From positions 1-10,601 of the forward strand of contig CAZLLV010000296.1 in NCBI GenBank assembly GCA_964560325.1: 10,601 bases of DNA, given 5' to 3'. This document shows positions 1 through 6,201 of this stretch, in pieces (positions within the stretch are counted from its first letter, which is position 1; every line of letters starts with the position of its first letter). The notes beneath the pieces are model-generated. The model searched no databases, was not told the DNA's origin, and saw nothing but the letters and a program-made list of their open reading frames with translations. The position numbers were made by a program, and so were the translations under genes. The stretch comes from CAZLLV01 sp964560325 (lineage in GTDB: Bacteria > Acidobacteriota > Thermoanaerobaculia > Multivoradales > DATKCC01).

Positions 1-1
1 C

Positions 2-1924
2 GGGGGGCGGCCCGGGATCGTCGGTGAGCGGCTCGAGCTCTCCGGCCAGCCGCGCACGGTGATCGGCGTGATGCCCGAGGGGTTCTGGTTCCCGGATCCG
101 TCGGTGCGGGTCTGGCTGTCGGAGGAGATCGACCCGGAGAACCGGAGCGGCAACTATGGGCTGGTCGCCCGCATGCCGCCGGGGGCCGACCCGGCGGCGA
201 TGGAGCCGCAGCTCGCCGAGATCACCCGCCTGCTGGGCGAGCGCTTCGACTACATCGAGCAGTGGGACCCGACGCTCGAGCCCGAGATCACGCCCGTGCG
301 CCGGCACATGCTCGGCCCGCTTCGGCCGGCCCTCTTCGCGCTTCTCGCCGCCACCGGCGCGCTCCTCCTGGTCGCGAGCGTCAACGTCTCGGCGCTGATG
401 CTCGGGCAGGTCGACGCGCGCGGGACCGAGATCGCGGTCCGGCGGGCGCTCGGCGCGGGACACCGGCGGGTGGTCCAGCAGCTCGTGTTCGAGGCGCTGC
501 TGATCGGTCTCTTCGCCGGGATCGCGGGTGCGGCGCTGGCCGCCGTCGGCTTCCGTTACCTCGTCCGGGTCCTGCCCCTCGGCGCGCTCGCCGAGACCGC
601 GTCGCTCGACTGGAGCGTGTTCGGCGCCGCGATGGCGGTCGCCCTGCTGTCGGCGACCGCGGTGGCGCTGGCGCCCAGCCTGTCGGTGCCGCGGGGCGAC
701 CTCCAGACGACGCTCCGGACGAGCCGCACCGGCGGCGTCGGAGGGCGGGGCGGACGGCTGGAGCACGGGCTGGTCGTCGGGCAGGTGGCGCTGGTCCTCC
801 TCCTGACGGCCGGGGCCGCGCTCCTGGTGCGGAGCGTCGAGAACTTCCGCTCCGTCGACGTGGGCCTCGATCCCGAGGGGGTTGCGGTCCTCGATCTCCA
901 GGTACCGGCGACCTACGATGGGGATGGCCTGCCCCCCCTCCTCGCCCAGCTCGCCTCGGCGGTCGCCGCGGTGCCGGGCGTCGAGTCGGCGGCGGTGACC
1001 CAGCGGCTGCCGCTCCGCGGCTCGAGCGACAACTGGGGGATCGCGATCGAGGCCCGGCCCGACCTCTCGGAGACCTCGACCGCTTTTCGCGTCGTGACCC
1101 CCGAGTACTTCCGCACGCTCGGCATCGAGCTCGTGAGCGGTCGCTATCTGCTCGAGTCCGACCGCGATCCCGACGCGGCGTCGGGGGCGGTGGTGGTGAA
1201 CAAAGCCCTGGTCGAGAAGTACTTCCCGGGCGTCGACCCGCTCGGCCAGCGGATCTCCTTCTTCGGCGAGCGGACCGACCGGATCGTCGGCGTCGTCGAG
1301 GACGTGCCGGAAGCGGCCCTGGGCGACGACCCGGTGCCGGCGCGCTACATGGTGGCGGAGCACATCCCGTTCCCGATGTACGGCCAGACGGTGGTCGCGC
1401 GGGTCGGAGCCGGGCTCGACCCGGCGACGGTGCTCGACGCCTCCCGGCGGGCGATCCACTCCGTGGCGCCGGGTGTGGCGATCCGGGAGGTGACGACGAT
1501 GGAGACGGTGCTGCGCCGCGCGATCGGGCCGGCTCTGCCGGTGATGTCCCTGCTCGTGACCCTGGCGACGCTCGCGCTCGTGCTGGGGGCGGTCGGGATC
1601 TACGGCGTCGTGTCGCACTTCGTGACCAAGCGGCGGCGCGACTGGGGGATCAAGATGATCCTCGGAATGCGGCCGTCGGACGTGTCCGGCCGGATCCTCG
1701 GCCGGGGCGGCGCGCTGATCGGCGCCGGGCTGGCGGTCGGCCTGGCGGCTTTCGTGCTCCTCGCCCGGCTGCTCGGCAGCTTCCTCTACGGGGTGGGGAC
1801 GACCGATCCGGTGGCTCTCGCCACGGCGGCCGGGGTGCTGCTCGCAGCCGGTCTCCTGGCGGCGTCGGTGCCGGCGCGGCGGGCGATGCGGTTCGACCTG
1901 GCGAAGGTGCTGCGGGATGAGTAG
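2..1924 (+). CDS. ABC transporter permease, FtsX/MacB type (ADOP-like), 5' truncated by window edge
   Basis: The reading frame is open from base 2 to the TAG at 1922-1924, giving 640 visible residues, so the gene starts upstream of the window; the GTG at 59 is not its start. The fragment opens with the end of a periplasmic MacB-type domain (IVGERLELSGQ, then TVIGVMPEGFWFP). A first FtsX-type block has membrane segments near visible residues 109-134, 165-187 and 205-225, with the family pattern VRRALGAGHRRV between the first two. A further segment at about 257-277 leads into a second periplasmic domain (about 285-510), followed by three C-terminal segments near 513-540, 571-592 and 603-622, with IKMILGMRPSDV repeating the cytoplasmic pattern. 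Two MacB/FtsX units in one chain are typical of the 'acidobacterial duplicated orphan permease' family, which often lacks an adjacent ATPase gene. The substrate is unknown; MacB relatives move lipids, peptides or drugs, or transmit mechanical signals. It overlaps the PadR gene by 8 bp. Confidence 0.9.
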   Translation, partial: GGRPGIVGERLELSGQPRTVIGVMPEGFWFPDPSVRVWLSEEIDPENRSGNYGLVARMPPGADPAAMEPQLAEITRLLGERFDYIEQWDPTLEPEITPVRRHMLGPLRPALFALLAATGALLLVASVNVSALMLGQVDARGTEIAVRRALGAGHRRVVQQLVFEALLIGLFAGIAGAALAAVGFRYLVRVLPLGALAETASLDWSVFGAAMAVALLSATAVALAPSLSVPRGDLQTTLRTSRTGGVGGRGGRLEHGLVVGQVALVLLLTAGAALLVRSVENFRSVDVGLDPEGVAVLDLQVPATYDGDGLPPLLAQLASAVAAVPGVESAAVTQRLPLRGSSDNWGIAIEARPDLSETSTAFRVVTPEYFRTLGIELVSGRYLLESDRDPDAASGAVVVNKALVEKYFPGVDPLGQRISFFGERTDRIVGVVEDVPEAALGDDPVPARYMVAEHIPFPMYGQTVVARVGAGLDPATVLDASRRAIHSVAPGVAIREVTTMETVLRRAIGPALPVMSLLVTLATLALVLGAVGIYGVVSHFVTKRRRDWGIKMILGMRPSDVSGRILGRGGALIGAGLAVGLAAFVLLARLLGSFLYGVGTTDPVALATAAGVLLAAGLLAASVPARRAMRFDLAKVLRDE

Positions 1925-2246
1925 CGGCGACGACGCGGCGCTGGGGTCGTTCGAGGAGCAGGTGCTCTTGGCGGTGCTGCGGACGCGGGAGGAGTCGTAC
2001 GGGATGGCGGTGCGGCGGGAGATCGAGCGGGTGAGCGGGCGGGACGTGTCGATCGGGGCGGTCTACGCGACGCTCGATCGGTTGGAGGCGAAGGGGTTGG
2101 TCGGGTCGGAGCGGACGGTGGGGAAGGCGTCGCGCCGGGTGTTCGCGGTGACTTCGGCCGGGGCGGTGGCGCTCGATGGCTGCCGCGAGATGCGCGAGCG
2201 GCTCTGGCGGGGTGTGGATCTGGGGCCTCTGCTGGAAGGGTCGTAG
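1917..2246 (+). CDS. PadR-family transcriptional regulator
   Basis: This 109-residue protein is a compact PadR winged-helix DNA-binding regulator. Its family signature is clear: GSFEEQVLLAVLR (residues 10-22), SYGMAVRREIE (27-37), the recognition-helix region SIGAVYATLDRLEAKGLV (45-62), and the wing RRVFAVTSAG (73-82). A short C-terminal helix (about 85-105) would give the dimer contact. It is a small PadR of the kind found next to ADOP permeases in Acidobacteriota. The ATG at 1917 lies inside the last codons of the permease, so the two are probably translationally coupled and co-transcribed. Known PadR proteins usually repress an adjacent transport or stress gene and respond to a small ligand. 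Control of the permease operon is therefore a reasonable inference, but no operator is visible because the promoter lies outside the window. Confidence 0.92.
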   Translation: MSSGDDAALGSFEEQVLLAVLRTREESYGMAVRREIERVSGRDVSIGAVYATLDRLEAKGLVGSERTVGKASRRVFAVTSAGAVALDGCREMRERLWRGVDLGPLLEGS

Positions 2247-2256
2247 GAGGCTCGGA

Positions 2257-2290
2257 GCGGGCGGTGGTTTTCGAAGCGGGAGCCGCCCGC
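2257..2290 (+). terminator. Possible hairpin downstream of PadR
   Basis: Inverted arms GCGGGCGG (2257-2264) and CCGCCCGC (2283-2290) flank an 18-nt loop, beginning 11 bp after the PadR stop. There is no following T-run, so intrinsic termination is uncertain. A competing 12-bp palindrome, GCCCGCGCGGGC, lies at 2285-2296. The region is so GC-rich that such pairs can arise by chance. Confidence 0.25.
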
Positions 2291-2293
2291 GCG

Positions 2294-2542
2294 GGCCGGG
2301 GCCGGGGGCTTCCGCCCGGGCGTCGGCTCCTAGCCCGCATTCGGTGGGCGTGCACGGCGGCTGGTCGTGGCTCGGAGGGGCGTTCGGTGCCCTGCGACCG
2401 CCGCGCCCTGGTCTCGGAGGGAGGGGCTTCGACGGGTGTCGGCGGCAGGCAAGTGTCGGCGGCTCCGGTCGGTGAGGTCCACCCGGGCGCGGCCAGGCGG
2501 GCGATCCGCCGAGCGCCCGGTTCGGAACCCCCGGCCCCGGCC
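2294..2542 (+). repeat. MITE-like dispersed element, copy A (249 bp, inverted ends)
   Basis: The left end reads GGCCGGGGCCGGGGGCTTCC and the right end, reverse-complemented, reads GGCCGGGGCCGGGGGTTCCG, so the termini are inverted repeats of about 20 bp differing by one inserted C. A second copy lies in inverse orientation at 6369-6619. The first 35 bp (2294-2328) and the last 26 bp (2517-2542) are identical to that copy, and an internal block (2474-2503) matches 28 of 30 bases. The rest aligns only in patches. It carries no credible gene; open frames across it have shadow-type composition. No clear target-site duplication is seen. It fits a small non-autonomous element or an extragenic palindromic repeat; the family name is unknown to me. 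Confidence 0.7.
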
Positions 2543-2575
2543 CTCCCCCGCCCGGACGGCCGGAGTCCTATCCCT

Positions 2576-2607
2576 TGTCATCCTGAACGCAGTGAAGGAT
2601 CTGGGCG
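2576..2607 (+). repeat. Dispersed 'TCATCCTGA...GAAGGATCT' repeat
   Basis: The stretch starting TGTCATCCTGAACGCAGTGA and continuing AAGGATCTGGGCG matches, from memory, a short imperfectly palindromic repeat (ATCCT...AGGAT arms) scattered in intergenic regions of many environmental bacterial genomes. In shadow translations it produces the familiar HPERSEGS or FRMTRD peptides. Only one copy is in this window. A related ending may follow at 2644-2656 (GGATCTGCCCAGA). No function is known to me. Confidence 0.55.
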
Positions 2608-2661
2608 GGGGCGCCTCGGACGCCTCGGAGATCGAAAAACCTTTGGATCTGCCCAGACGCT

Positions 2662-2692
2662 TGTAGGGGAAGAGCTTTGTCTCCTCCCGGGG
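2662..2692 (-). repeat. 31-bp hairpin repeat, copy 1 (diverged, opposite orientation)
   Basis: Read on the minus strand, this block matches the two copies at 6132 and 6202 at 28 of 31 positions. It runs TGTAGGGGAAGAGC... to ...CTCCTCCCGGGG on the plus strand. Two of the three changes weaken the central hairpin relative to the other copies. Confidence 0.7.
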
Positions 2693-2729
2693 TGGGGGCG
2701 GGACGTTTCGCTGACGGTCGTCTTCTGGC

Positions 2730-2759
2730 TTGACTCGTGCCCACCGCATGCGGTAATTT
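2730..2759 (+). promoter_or_regulatory. Candidate sigma-70-like promoter for the 2858 gene
   Basis: TTGACT at 2730-2735 is separated by 18 bp from TAATTT at 2754-2759, in a locally AT-richer patch of an otherwise very GC-rich gap. Transcription from here would give a leader of about 90 nt that includes the 2801-2830 hairpin before the start codon at 2858. This is a consensus match only. A second small inverted repeat (CGGCTG/CAGCCG, 2773-2787) lies just downstream. Confidence 0.4.
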
Positions 2760-2800
2760 AGCGTAAATCAGGCGGCTGGTTCAGCCGGCTATACAAAGAT

Positions 2801-2830
2801 GGCCCGAGCGAGCGGGAACTCGCTCGGGCC
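2801..2830 (+). promoter_or_regulatory. Perfect 12-bp-arm hairpin in the leader of the 2858 gene
   Basis: Arms GGCCCGAGCGAG (2801-2812) and CTCGCTCGGGCC (2819-2830) are exactly complementary, with a six-base loop CGGGAA. The hairpin ends about 9 nt before the ribosome binding site. There is no T-run after it. It could be an attenuator, a leader stabiliser or a protein-binding operator; the sequence does not say which. Confidence 0.55.
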
Positions 2831-2857
2831 TGTCACGCAAAGGAGAACGGAACTCCC

Positions 2858-3466
2858 ATGCGCAACGAGACGAAGAGTAGCAGTCCACGCCACGCGGCGG
2901 CGTCCGCCGTCGCTTCCCTTCCGAGCCAGGCCACGAAGTCGAGTCCACGAGCCCGTCGTGGGCAGAGGGTTCTGGAGAACGCGTTCACCCCGGCGTTTCT
3001 GTTGGCGTCGTCGCGCCTGGAGGAGGCGCTGTCGGTCGGGCCGTCCGTGCTGTCGGGCGGGGCGTTCTGGGTCGGGCCGTGGGAGGTGGAGGGGGTCGAT
3101 ACGCCGCACGGTGGCTTGTGGGCCGTGGCCCGCCGGGGAGAGCCGGTGAGTGAAGGGGGACGGGCGGTGGCGGTGACTCGGCACCGGGCGGATGCGGTCG
3201 TGATTGCGGCTGTGTTGCCGGTTCTCGGCTGTCCGAACCACCTAAGCCTGGGGGAGAAGCGCAAGCGCCTCGGGCACCCGTTGCACGACGGCGATCGCTG
3301 TCTAGGTCACCTCTCCCGCGAGGCGCCGGCTCTCCTGCCGGCCCTCCAGGCCGTCCGCCACCTCCTGAACCATCCGGAATCGCTTGCCCTGGCGATTCAG
3401 GCCCTGGACGGGGAAGCTATGCCCATCCTCGGGCGCGCGCTGATGCGGCGCAGCGAGGCGGCGTAG
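2858..3466 (+). CDS. Hypothetical protein, 202 aa, unrecognised
   Basis: I do not recognise this family. The start is well supported: AAAGGAG lies about 12 nt before the ATG, behind a candidate promoter and leader hairpin, and a hairpin follows the stop. Codons are mostly G/C-ending like the neighbours, which favours a real gene over the two antisense frames. The first 36 residues are basic, Ser/Ala-rich and probably disordered (SSSPRHAAASAVASLPSQ). The middle (about 60-125) looks beta-rich, with WVGPWEVEGV and then VAVTRHRADAVVIAAVLPVLG. A histidine/basic patch follows (NHLSLGEKRKRLGHPLHDGD, 127-146), and the C-terminus (about 155-200) is predicted helical (PALLPALQAVRHLLN). There are only two cysteines (125, 148), no signal peptide and no convincing transmembrane segment, so it is probably cytoplasmic. 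It appears to be monocistronic. Confidence 0.6.
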   Translation: MRNETKSSSPRHAAASAVASLPSQATKSSPRARRGQRVLENAFTPAFLLASSRLEEALSVGPSVLSGGAFWVGPWEVEGVDTPHGGLWAVARRGEPVSEGGRAVAVTRHRADAVVIAAVLPVLGCPNHLSLGEKRKRLGHPLHDGDRCLGHLSREAPALLPALQAVRHLLNHPESLALAIQALDGEAMPILGRALMRRSEAA

Positions 3467-3481
3467 CTCGGTCTACCTTCC

Positions 3482-3506
3482 GAGGAGCGGTCCAACGCCG
3501 CTCCTC
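3482..3506 (+). terminator. Hairpin after the 2858-3466 gene
   Basis: Arms GAGGAGCGG (3482-3490) and CCGCTCCTC (3498-3506) are perfectly complementary with a 7-nt loop, starting 15 bp after the TAG stop. The following sequence (CGATCTTCCCTCC) is pyrimidine-rich but lacks a true T-run. It is a likely transcript end for the upstream gene. Confidence 0.5.
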
Positions 3507-3563
3507 CGATCTTCCCTCCAGGTTTCTCCCTCGGCTCTTGGTATCCTCGTGTCTGGAGTCAAG

Positions 3564-3900
3564 ATGAGGAGCGAGATCGAGAAAGGGGAGTCTCTGCGCC
3601 CGGCCCTGAGACGGGAGGAGGACTTACGGCTGTTGGAGCGGCTGGTGCAGAACCTCGGCGCGAGCTTCCTCGGGATCGCGAGCACGCCGGGTACCGCGGG
3701 CGGCGACGCGTTCATCGTGCGGGCCCCGCATTTCGGTCTTCACCCTAGTCCGTGCCCGCCAGTTCGGCGCGGACGAGGACGAGATCCTGCGGAGGAATCC
3801 GGTGCCCCTGCCCGAGGATCTACTGCACGCCGCCTGGGCCTACCACGACCTCCATCGCAACCAGTTCGATTGACAGATCCAGACCAACGAGACCACCTGA
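3564..3900 (+). pseudogene. DUF433 antitoxin-like gene, broken by frameshift and in-frame TGA
   Basis: The chosen ATG at 3564 has GGAG at 3555-3558. The first frame gives an N-terminus ending STPGTAGGDAFIVR, the usual opening of the DUF433 domain (family pattern: PG..GG.a.I..TRI.V). The frame is lost near 3720-3729, and the family sequence resumes in the next frame as RISVFTLVRARQFG, DEDEILRRNPVPLPEDLL and HAAWAYHDLHRNQFD. A loss of two bases around CGGGCCCCG would explain the shift, since it would remove the expected Gly-Thr before Arg-Ile. A TGA at 3871-3873 then interrupts a continuing frame, QIQTNETT, ending at TGA 3898-3900; the family normally continues there with a D-x-x-I-x-x-N-E tail. 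DUF433 proteins are usually VapB-like antitoxins placed before a DUF5615 PIN-like toxin. No such toxin is visible here, which fits decay of the pair. Confidence 0.75.
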
Positions 3901-3998
3901 TCTCGGGTGGCTCGCGTGCGAAGATTTCCTGAACGACAAATGGGCAGCATCAGCGCAGCCGTTGGACGACAACCCTTTAACCCTGATCAGGCCAACAG

Positions 3999-4736
3999 AT
4001 GTCTTGGATCATAGACGTTTTGCACCGCGCCGCGGAACTTGTAATCCGGGCCTTAAACGGGCTCGTCGAATTCCTGTCCGAGATGCTCCCTCTGCTAGGC
4101 CGTATAGGCCTGGGGCTCTCGCCGTTTCTCCTGATCGTTGTCTTTACCTGGAGCATCTTCGGACGCGTGTTCGGAGTCATTGCTGCGGTACTATCTTCTT
4201 TGATCCTCGTATTCGGGGTTGTGCGACTGCGAGACGAACCGATCACTGCAGCGAGGTACGGGGGGCGAACGATCTTAGTTATTGTGATCCTAGATCTAGT
4301 CCTTCTTTTATTGTTCTGGTTCAGCTCCTTCTTGCATTGGCCGGTGACGAGCGAGGCCTCTCCGTCGATTGAGCCGTTGACCGATTCGTCAACGACGAAC
4401 GGAGGGAATCTTCGAGAAGAACGTTACCTCGATGCTCTTTCCACCGCTGCGGCCGGTGGGGATACGTTAGGAATTGAGAGGGCGTGTGCCGCGCTCATAG
4501 GCGTCGATTCAGAATCCACGTCCGATGGCGTTTTAGATGTGCTGCAAGAATATTGCGTTGACTTGGATGCGAGCGGTTATCGGAGTCCCCAGAGGGAGGC
4601 CTGTGTTGCATGCCTAAAGGTCGTAGAGACAGTAGGAGATCCCAAGGTGTGTTCAATACTCTACGATATGGAAGTTAAAAGCTCGACGTTCTCGACCTGG
4701 GCAAGAGATCTTTCGGTTAAGATTTGTGATCCTTGA
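3999..4736 (+). CDS. Hypothetical membrane protein, 245 aa, low-GC
   Basis: I do not recognise this family. The N-terminus holds an amphipathic stretch (residues 1-35) and three probable membrane segments: about 38-57 (SPFLLIVVFTWSIFG), 58-76 (IAAVLSSLILVFGVV) and 91-112 (TILVIVILDLVLLLLFWF). After a Ser/Thr/Pro-rich linker (115-137) comes a soluble domain of about 105 residues with six cysteines (163, 186, 202, 205, 218, 243), including a CVAC pair. It looks helical and might be a small helical-repeat fold. The start is only moderately supported (weak CAGG about 10 nt upstream). Codon use is mixed (TTA, ATA, CTA and GTT are frequent), unlike neighbouring genes, which points to horizontal acquisition. 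It converges on the kinase gene with a 26-bp gap. Function is unknown; no enzyme motif is visible. Confidence 0.7.
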   Translation: MSWIIDVLHRAAELVIRALNGLVEFLSEMLPLLGRIGLGLSPFLLIVVFTWSIFGRVFGVIAAVLSSLILVFGVVRLRDEPITAARYGGRTILVIVILDLVLLLLFWFSSFLHWPVTSEASPSIEPLTDSSTTNGGNLREERYLDALSTAAAGGDTLGIERACAALIGVDSESTSDGVLDVLQEYCVDLDASGYRSPQREACVACLKVVETVGDPKVCSILYDMEVKSSTFSTWARDLSVKICDP

Positions 4737-4763
4737 TACTGCCTGATGGCGGAGTCTGGTATC
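4735..4763. terminator. Possible bidirectional terminator between convergent genes
   Basis: GATAC (4735-4739) and GTATC (4759-4763) are complementary, with an inner GCC/GGC pair closing a TGAT loop and a small bulge. It spans the gap between the stop codons of the two convergent genes. The arms are short, so this is tentative. Confidence 0.3.
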
Positions 4764-6115
4764 TAGGCGCTCTCGCAAAATTTCTTGTTACTCTTGATGT
4801 TTAGGCAGAGGATATCCATTGTGTTTGTCCCGGTTGGCCCTGTGACAATGAGGTCTCCAATCGCCTGGAAGAAGGGGTAGGCGTCGTTGTTTTGGAGGGC
4901 TTCGGTGGCGTCTTGGCCCTGAGTCGTCGCGCGGGGGAGGGTGGTGGCGGTGGCTAGGGCTCCGGCGGCGTCTGTGGGGCCGTCGATGCCGTCGGTTCCT
5001 GCGGAGGCGATGAGGATGTTGTCGCGCTCGTCTTCGGTGAGGAGGTCGTGGAGGGCGATGGCGGCGCCCAGGGCGACTTCTTGGTTGCGGCCGCCCTTTC
5101 CTTTGCCGGTGACGGTGACGGTCGTTTCGCCGGCGGCGATGAGGCAGGCGGGTGGGGCGACGGGGGTGCCTTCGCAGTAGGCGCGTACCGCTTGGTGGGC
5201 GAGGTCGCGGCCTACTTCTCTCGCTTCGCCAGTGAGCGTGGTGGTGAGGATCTTGGTGTTGTAGCCGCGCTTCTCGGCTTCGGCTTCCGCGGCTTTGGCG
5301 GCGAGGAGGTTGTTGCCGACGATCTCGGCTTGGACTCGGTCGAAGGCCAGGTCTCCGGGGGCGGGGGATTCGAGCTCTTCGCCGCGCTCGCCCCGTTCGA
5401 GGTGCACTCGGATGGGAGAGGGGACCTTGCCGCGGAGCTTGTAGCGGTCGAGGACGGCGAGCGCGTCGGCGTAGGTGGTGGGGTCGGGGGAGACGGGGCC
5501 GGAGGCGATGACGTCGAGCGGGTCGCCGACCACGTCGGAGAGGACGAGGGCGAGGATGCGGGCCGGGGCGGCGGCGCGGGCGAGGCGGCCGCCCTTGAGA
5601 CGGTCGAGGTGCTTGCGGACGGCGTTCAGCTCGTCGATGGCGGCGCCGGCTTCGAGCAGGAGCTTGGTGGTCCTCCGGAGGTCGTCGAGGGAGACGCCCT
5701 CGGGCGGCAGGGTCATCAGCGCCGAGCCGCCGCCGGAGATGACGCAGAGGAGGAGGTCGTCCTCGGTCAAGGCTTCGGCGAGCGCGAGGATGCGCTCGGC
5801 GCCGCGGACGCCTTCTTCGTTCGGTACCGGGTGACCGCCGCCGAAGACTTGGACGCCCGGGGGCGCGCCTTTCTCCTGCCCGGCCGGGACGATCAGCACC
5901 CCGCCGGCCAACTGGTTACCCAGGACCCCGGCGGCCCCCCGCGCCATCGCCGCGCCGGCCTTGCCGATCCCGGCGAGGTGGATTGCCCCCTCGACCTCCA
6001 GGAGCTCGGGGTGTTTCTCCAGGAACCTGCGGACCAGCCCCTCCGGCTCGACGGCGGCGATGGCCGCGTGGATGCAGGCCAGGGCGTCCTCGCGGAGGCG
6101 GTCGGCGGAGGTCAT
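4763..6115 (-). CDS. gckA: Glycerate 2-kinase, MOFRL/DUF4147 family
   Basis: This 450-residue protein has the usual length and order of the family: an N-terminal DUF4147 domain (about 1-240) and a C-terminal MOFRL domain (about 320-436). Signatures are GIGKAGAAMA (49-58), GGGHPVP (92-98), VISGGGSALM (125-134), LNAVRKHLDRLKGGRLA (163-179), LSDVVGDPLDVIASGP (192-207), SAGTDGIDGPTDAAGA (371-386) and GPTGTNTMDI (426-435). The family phosphorylates D-glycerate to 2-phosphoglycerate with ATP; older annotations call it hydroxypyruvate reductase or TtuD. It lies in the cytoplasm and would complete the route begun by the aminotransferase and dehydrogenase upstream. The start at 6115 gives a full N-terminus; the ribosome site is unclear, being a G-rich run. 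Two copies of a hairpin repeat sit just upstream and would lie in its leader. The last ~30 codons are AT-richer than the body and end in an unusual tail (NIKSNKKFCESA), where the low-GC segment begins. Family assignment is firm; the exact substrate is inferred. Confidence 0.93.
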   Translation of the reverse strand: MTSADRLREDALACIHAAIAAVEPEGLVRRFLEKHPELLEVEGAIHLAGIGKAGAAMARGAAGVLGNQLAGGVLIVPAGQEKGAPPGVQVFGGGHPVPNEEGVRGAERILALAEALTEDDLLLCVISGGGSALMTLPPEGVSLDDLRRTTKLLLEAGAAIDELNAVRKHLDRLKGGRLARAAAPARILALVLSDVVGDPLDVIASGPVSPDPTTYADALAVLDRYKLRGKVPSPIRVHLERGERGEELESPAPGDLAFDRVQAEIVGNNLLAAKAAEAEAEKRGYNTKILTTTLTGEAREVGRDLAHQAVRAYCEGTPVAPPACLIAAGETTVTVTGKGKGGRNQEVALGAAIALHDLLTEDERDNILIASAGTDGIDGPTDAAGALATATTLPRATTQGQDATEALQNNDAYPFFQAIGDLIVTGPTGTNTMDILCLNIKSNKKFCESA

Positions 6116-6131
6116 GCGAACCGCCCCCCCG

Positions 6132-6162
6132 CCCCGGGAGGAGGCAAGGCTCCTCCCCTACA
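6132..6162 (+). repeat. 31-bp hairpin repeat, copy 2
   Basis: The block runs CCCCGGGAGGAGGCAAGG then CTCCTCCCCTACA, with GGGAGGAG and CTCCTCCC arms around a 6-base loop. It is identical over 31 bp to the copy at 6202-6232, and a 28/31 match lies at 2662-2692 on the other strand. It ends 17 bp upstream of the kinase start codon, so a transcript entering the kinase would carry it as a leader hairpin. Confidence 0.8.
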
Positions 6163-6201
6163 GCCGGTGTTGCAGCGGCCAAGGCGGGTAACGACCGGCC
6201 A

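Larger units (their letters stand above)
3901..4862. other. Low-GC segment, probable foreign insert
   Basis: Hand counts of three 60-bp lines inside the segment give about 42-50% GC, while flanking genes look near 70%. The drop starts just after the broken antitoxin gene and ends inside the last 30 or so codons of the glycerate kinase. The segment contains the 245-aa membrane-protein gene at 3999 and about 100 bp before it (3901-3998) in which I see no gene. There is no integrase, transposase, tRNA or flanking direct repeat, so the mechanism of arrival is not shown. Confidence 0.6.

Noticed and set aside
262..1920. 552-codon plus-strand frame overlapping the permease
   Set aside because: Arg/Gly/Ala-rich shadow of the permease gene with no protein-like pattern.
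2176..2761. Several plus- and minus-strand frames in the gap after PadR
   Set aside because: They consist of translated repeats (for example HPERSEGS- and EEPCLLPG-like peptides) and overlap each other in all frames.
2789..3264. Antisense frames across the 202-aa hypothetical gene
   Set aside because: They lack ribosome sites, run through the leader hairpin or part of the gene only, and have basic Pro/Arg-rich composition.
3901..3998. Possible start of a PIN-like (DUF5615) toxin after the antitoxin relic
   Set aside because: None of the three frames shows the expected N-terminal pattern (hydrophobic strand followed by D-E-N/D), and all are short or shifted.
3752..4372. 206-codon plus-strand frame bridging the antitoxin relic and the membrane-protein gene
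   Set aside because: It covers the relic in a wrong frame and then shadows the membrane protein; composition changes abruptly along it and there is no start signal.
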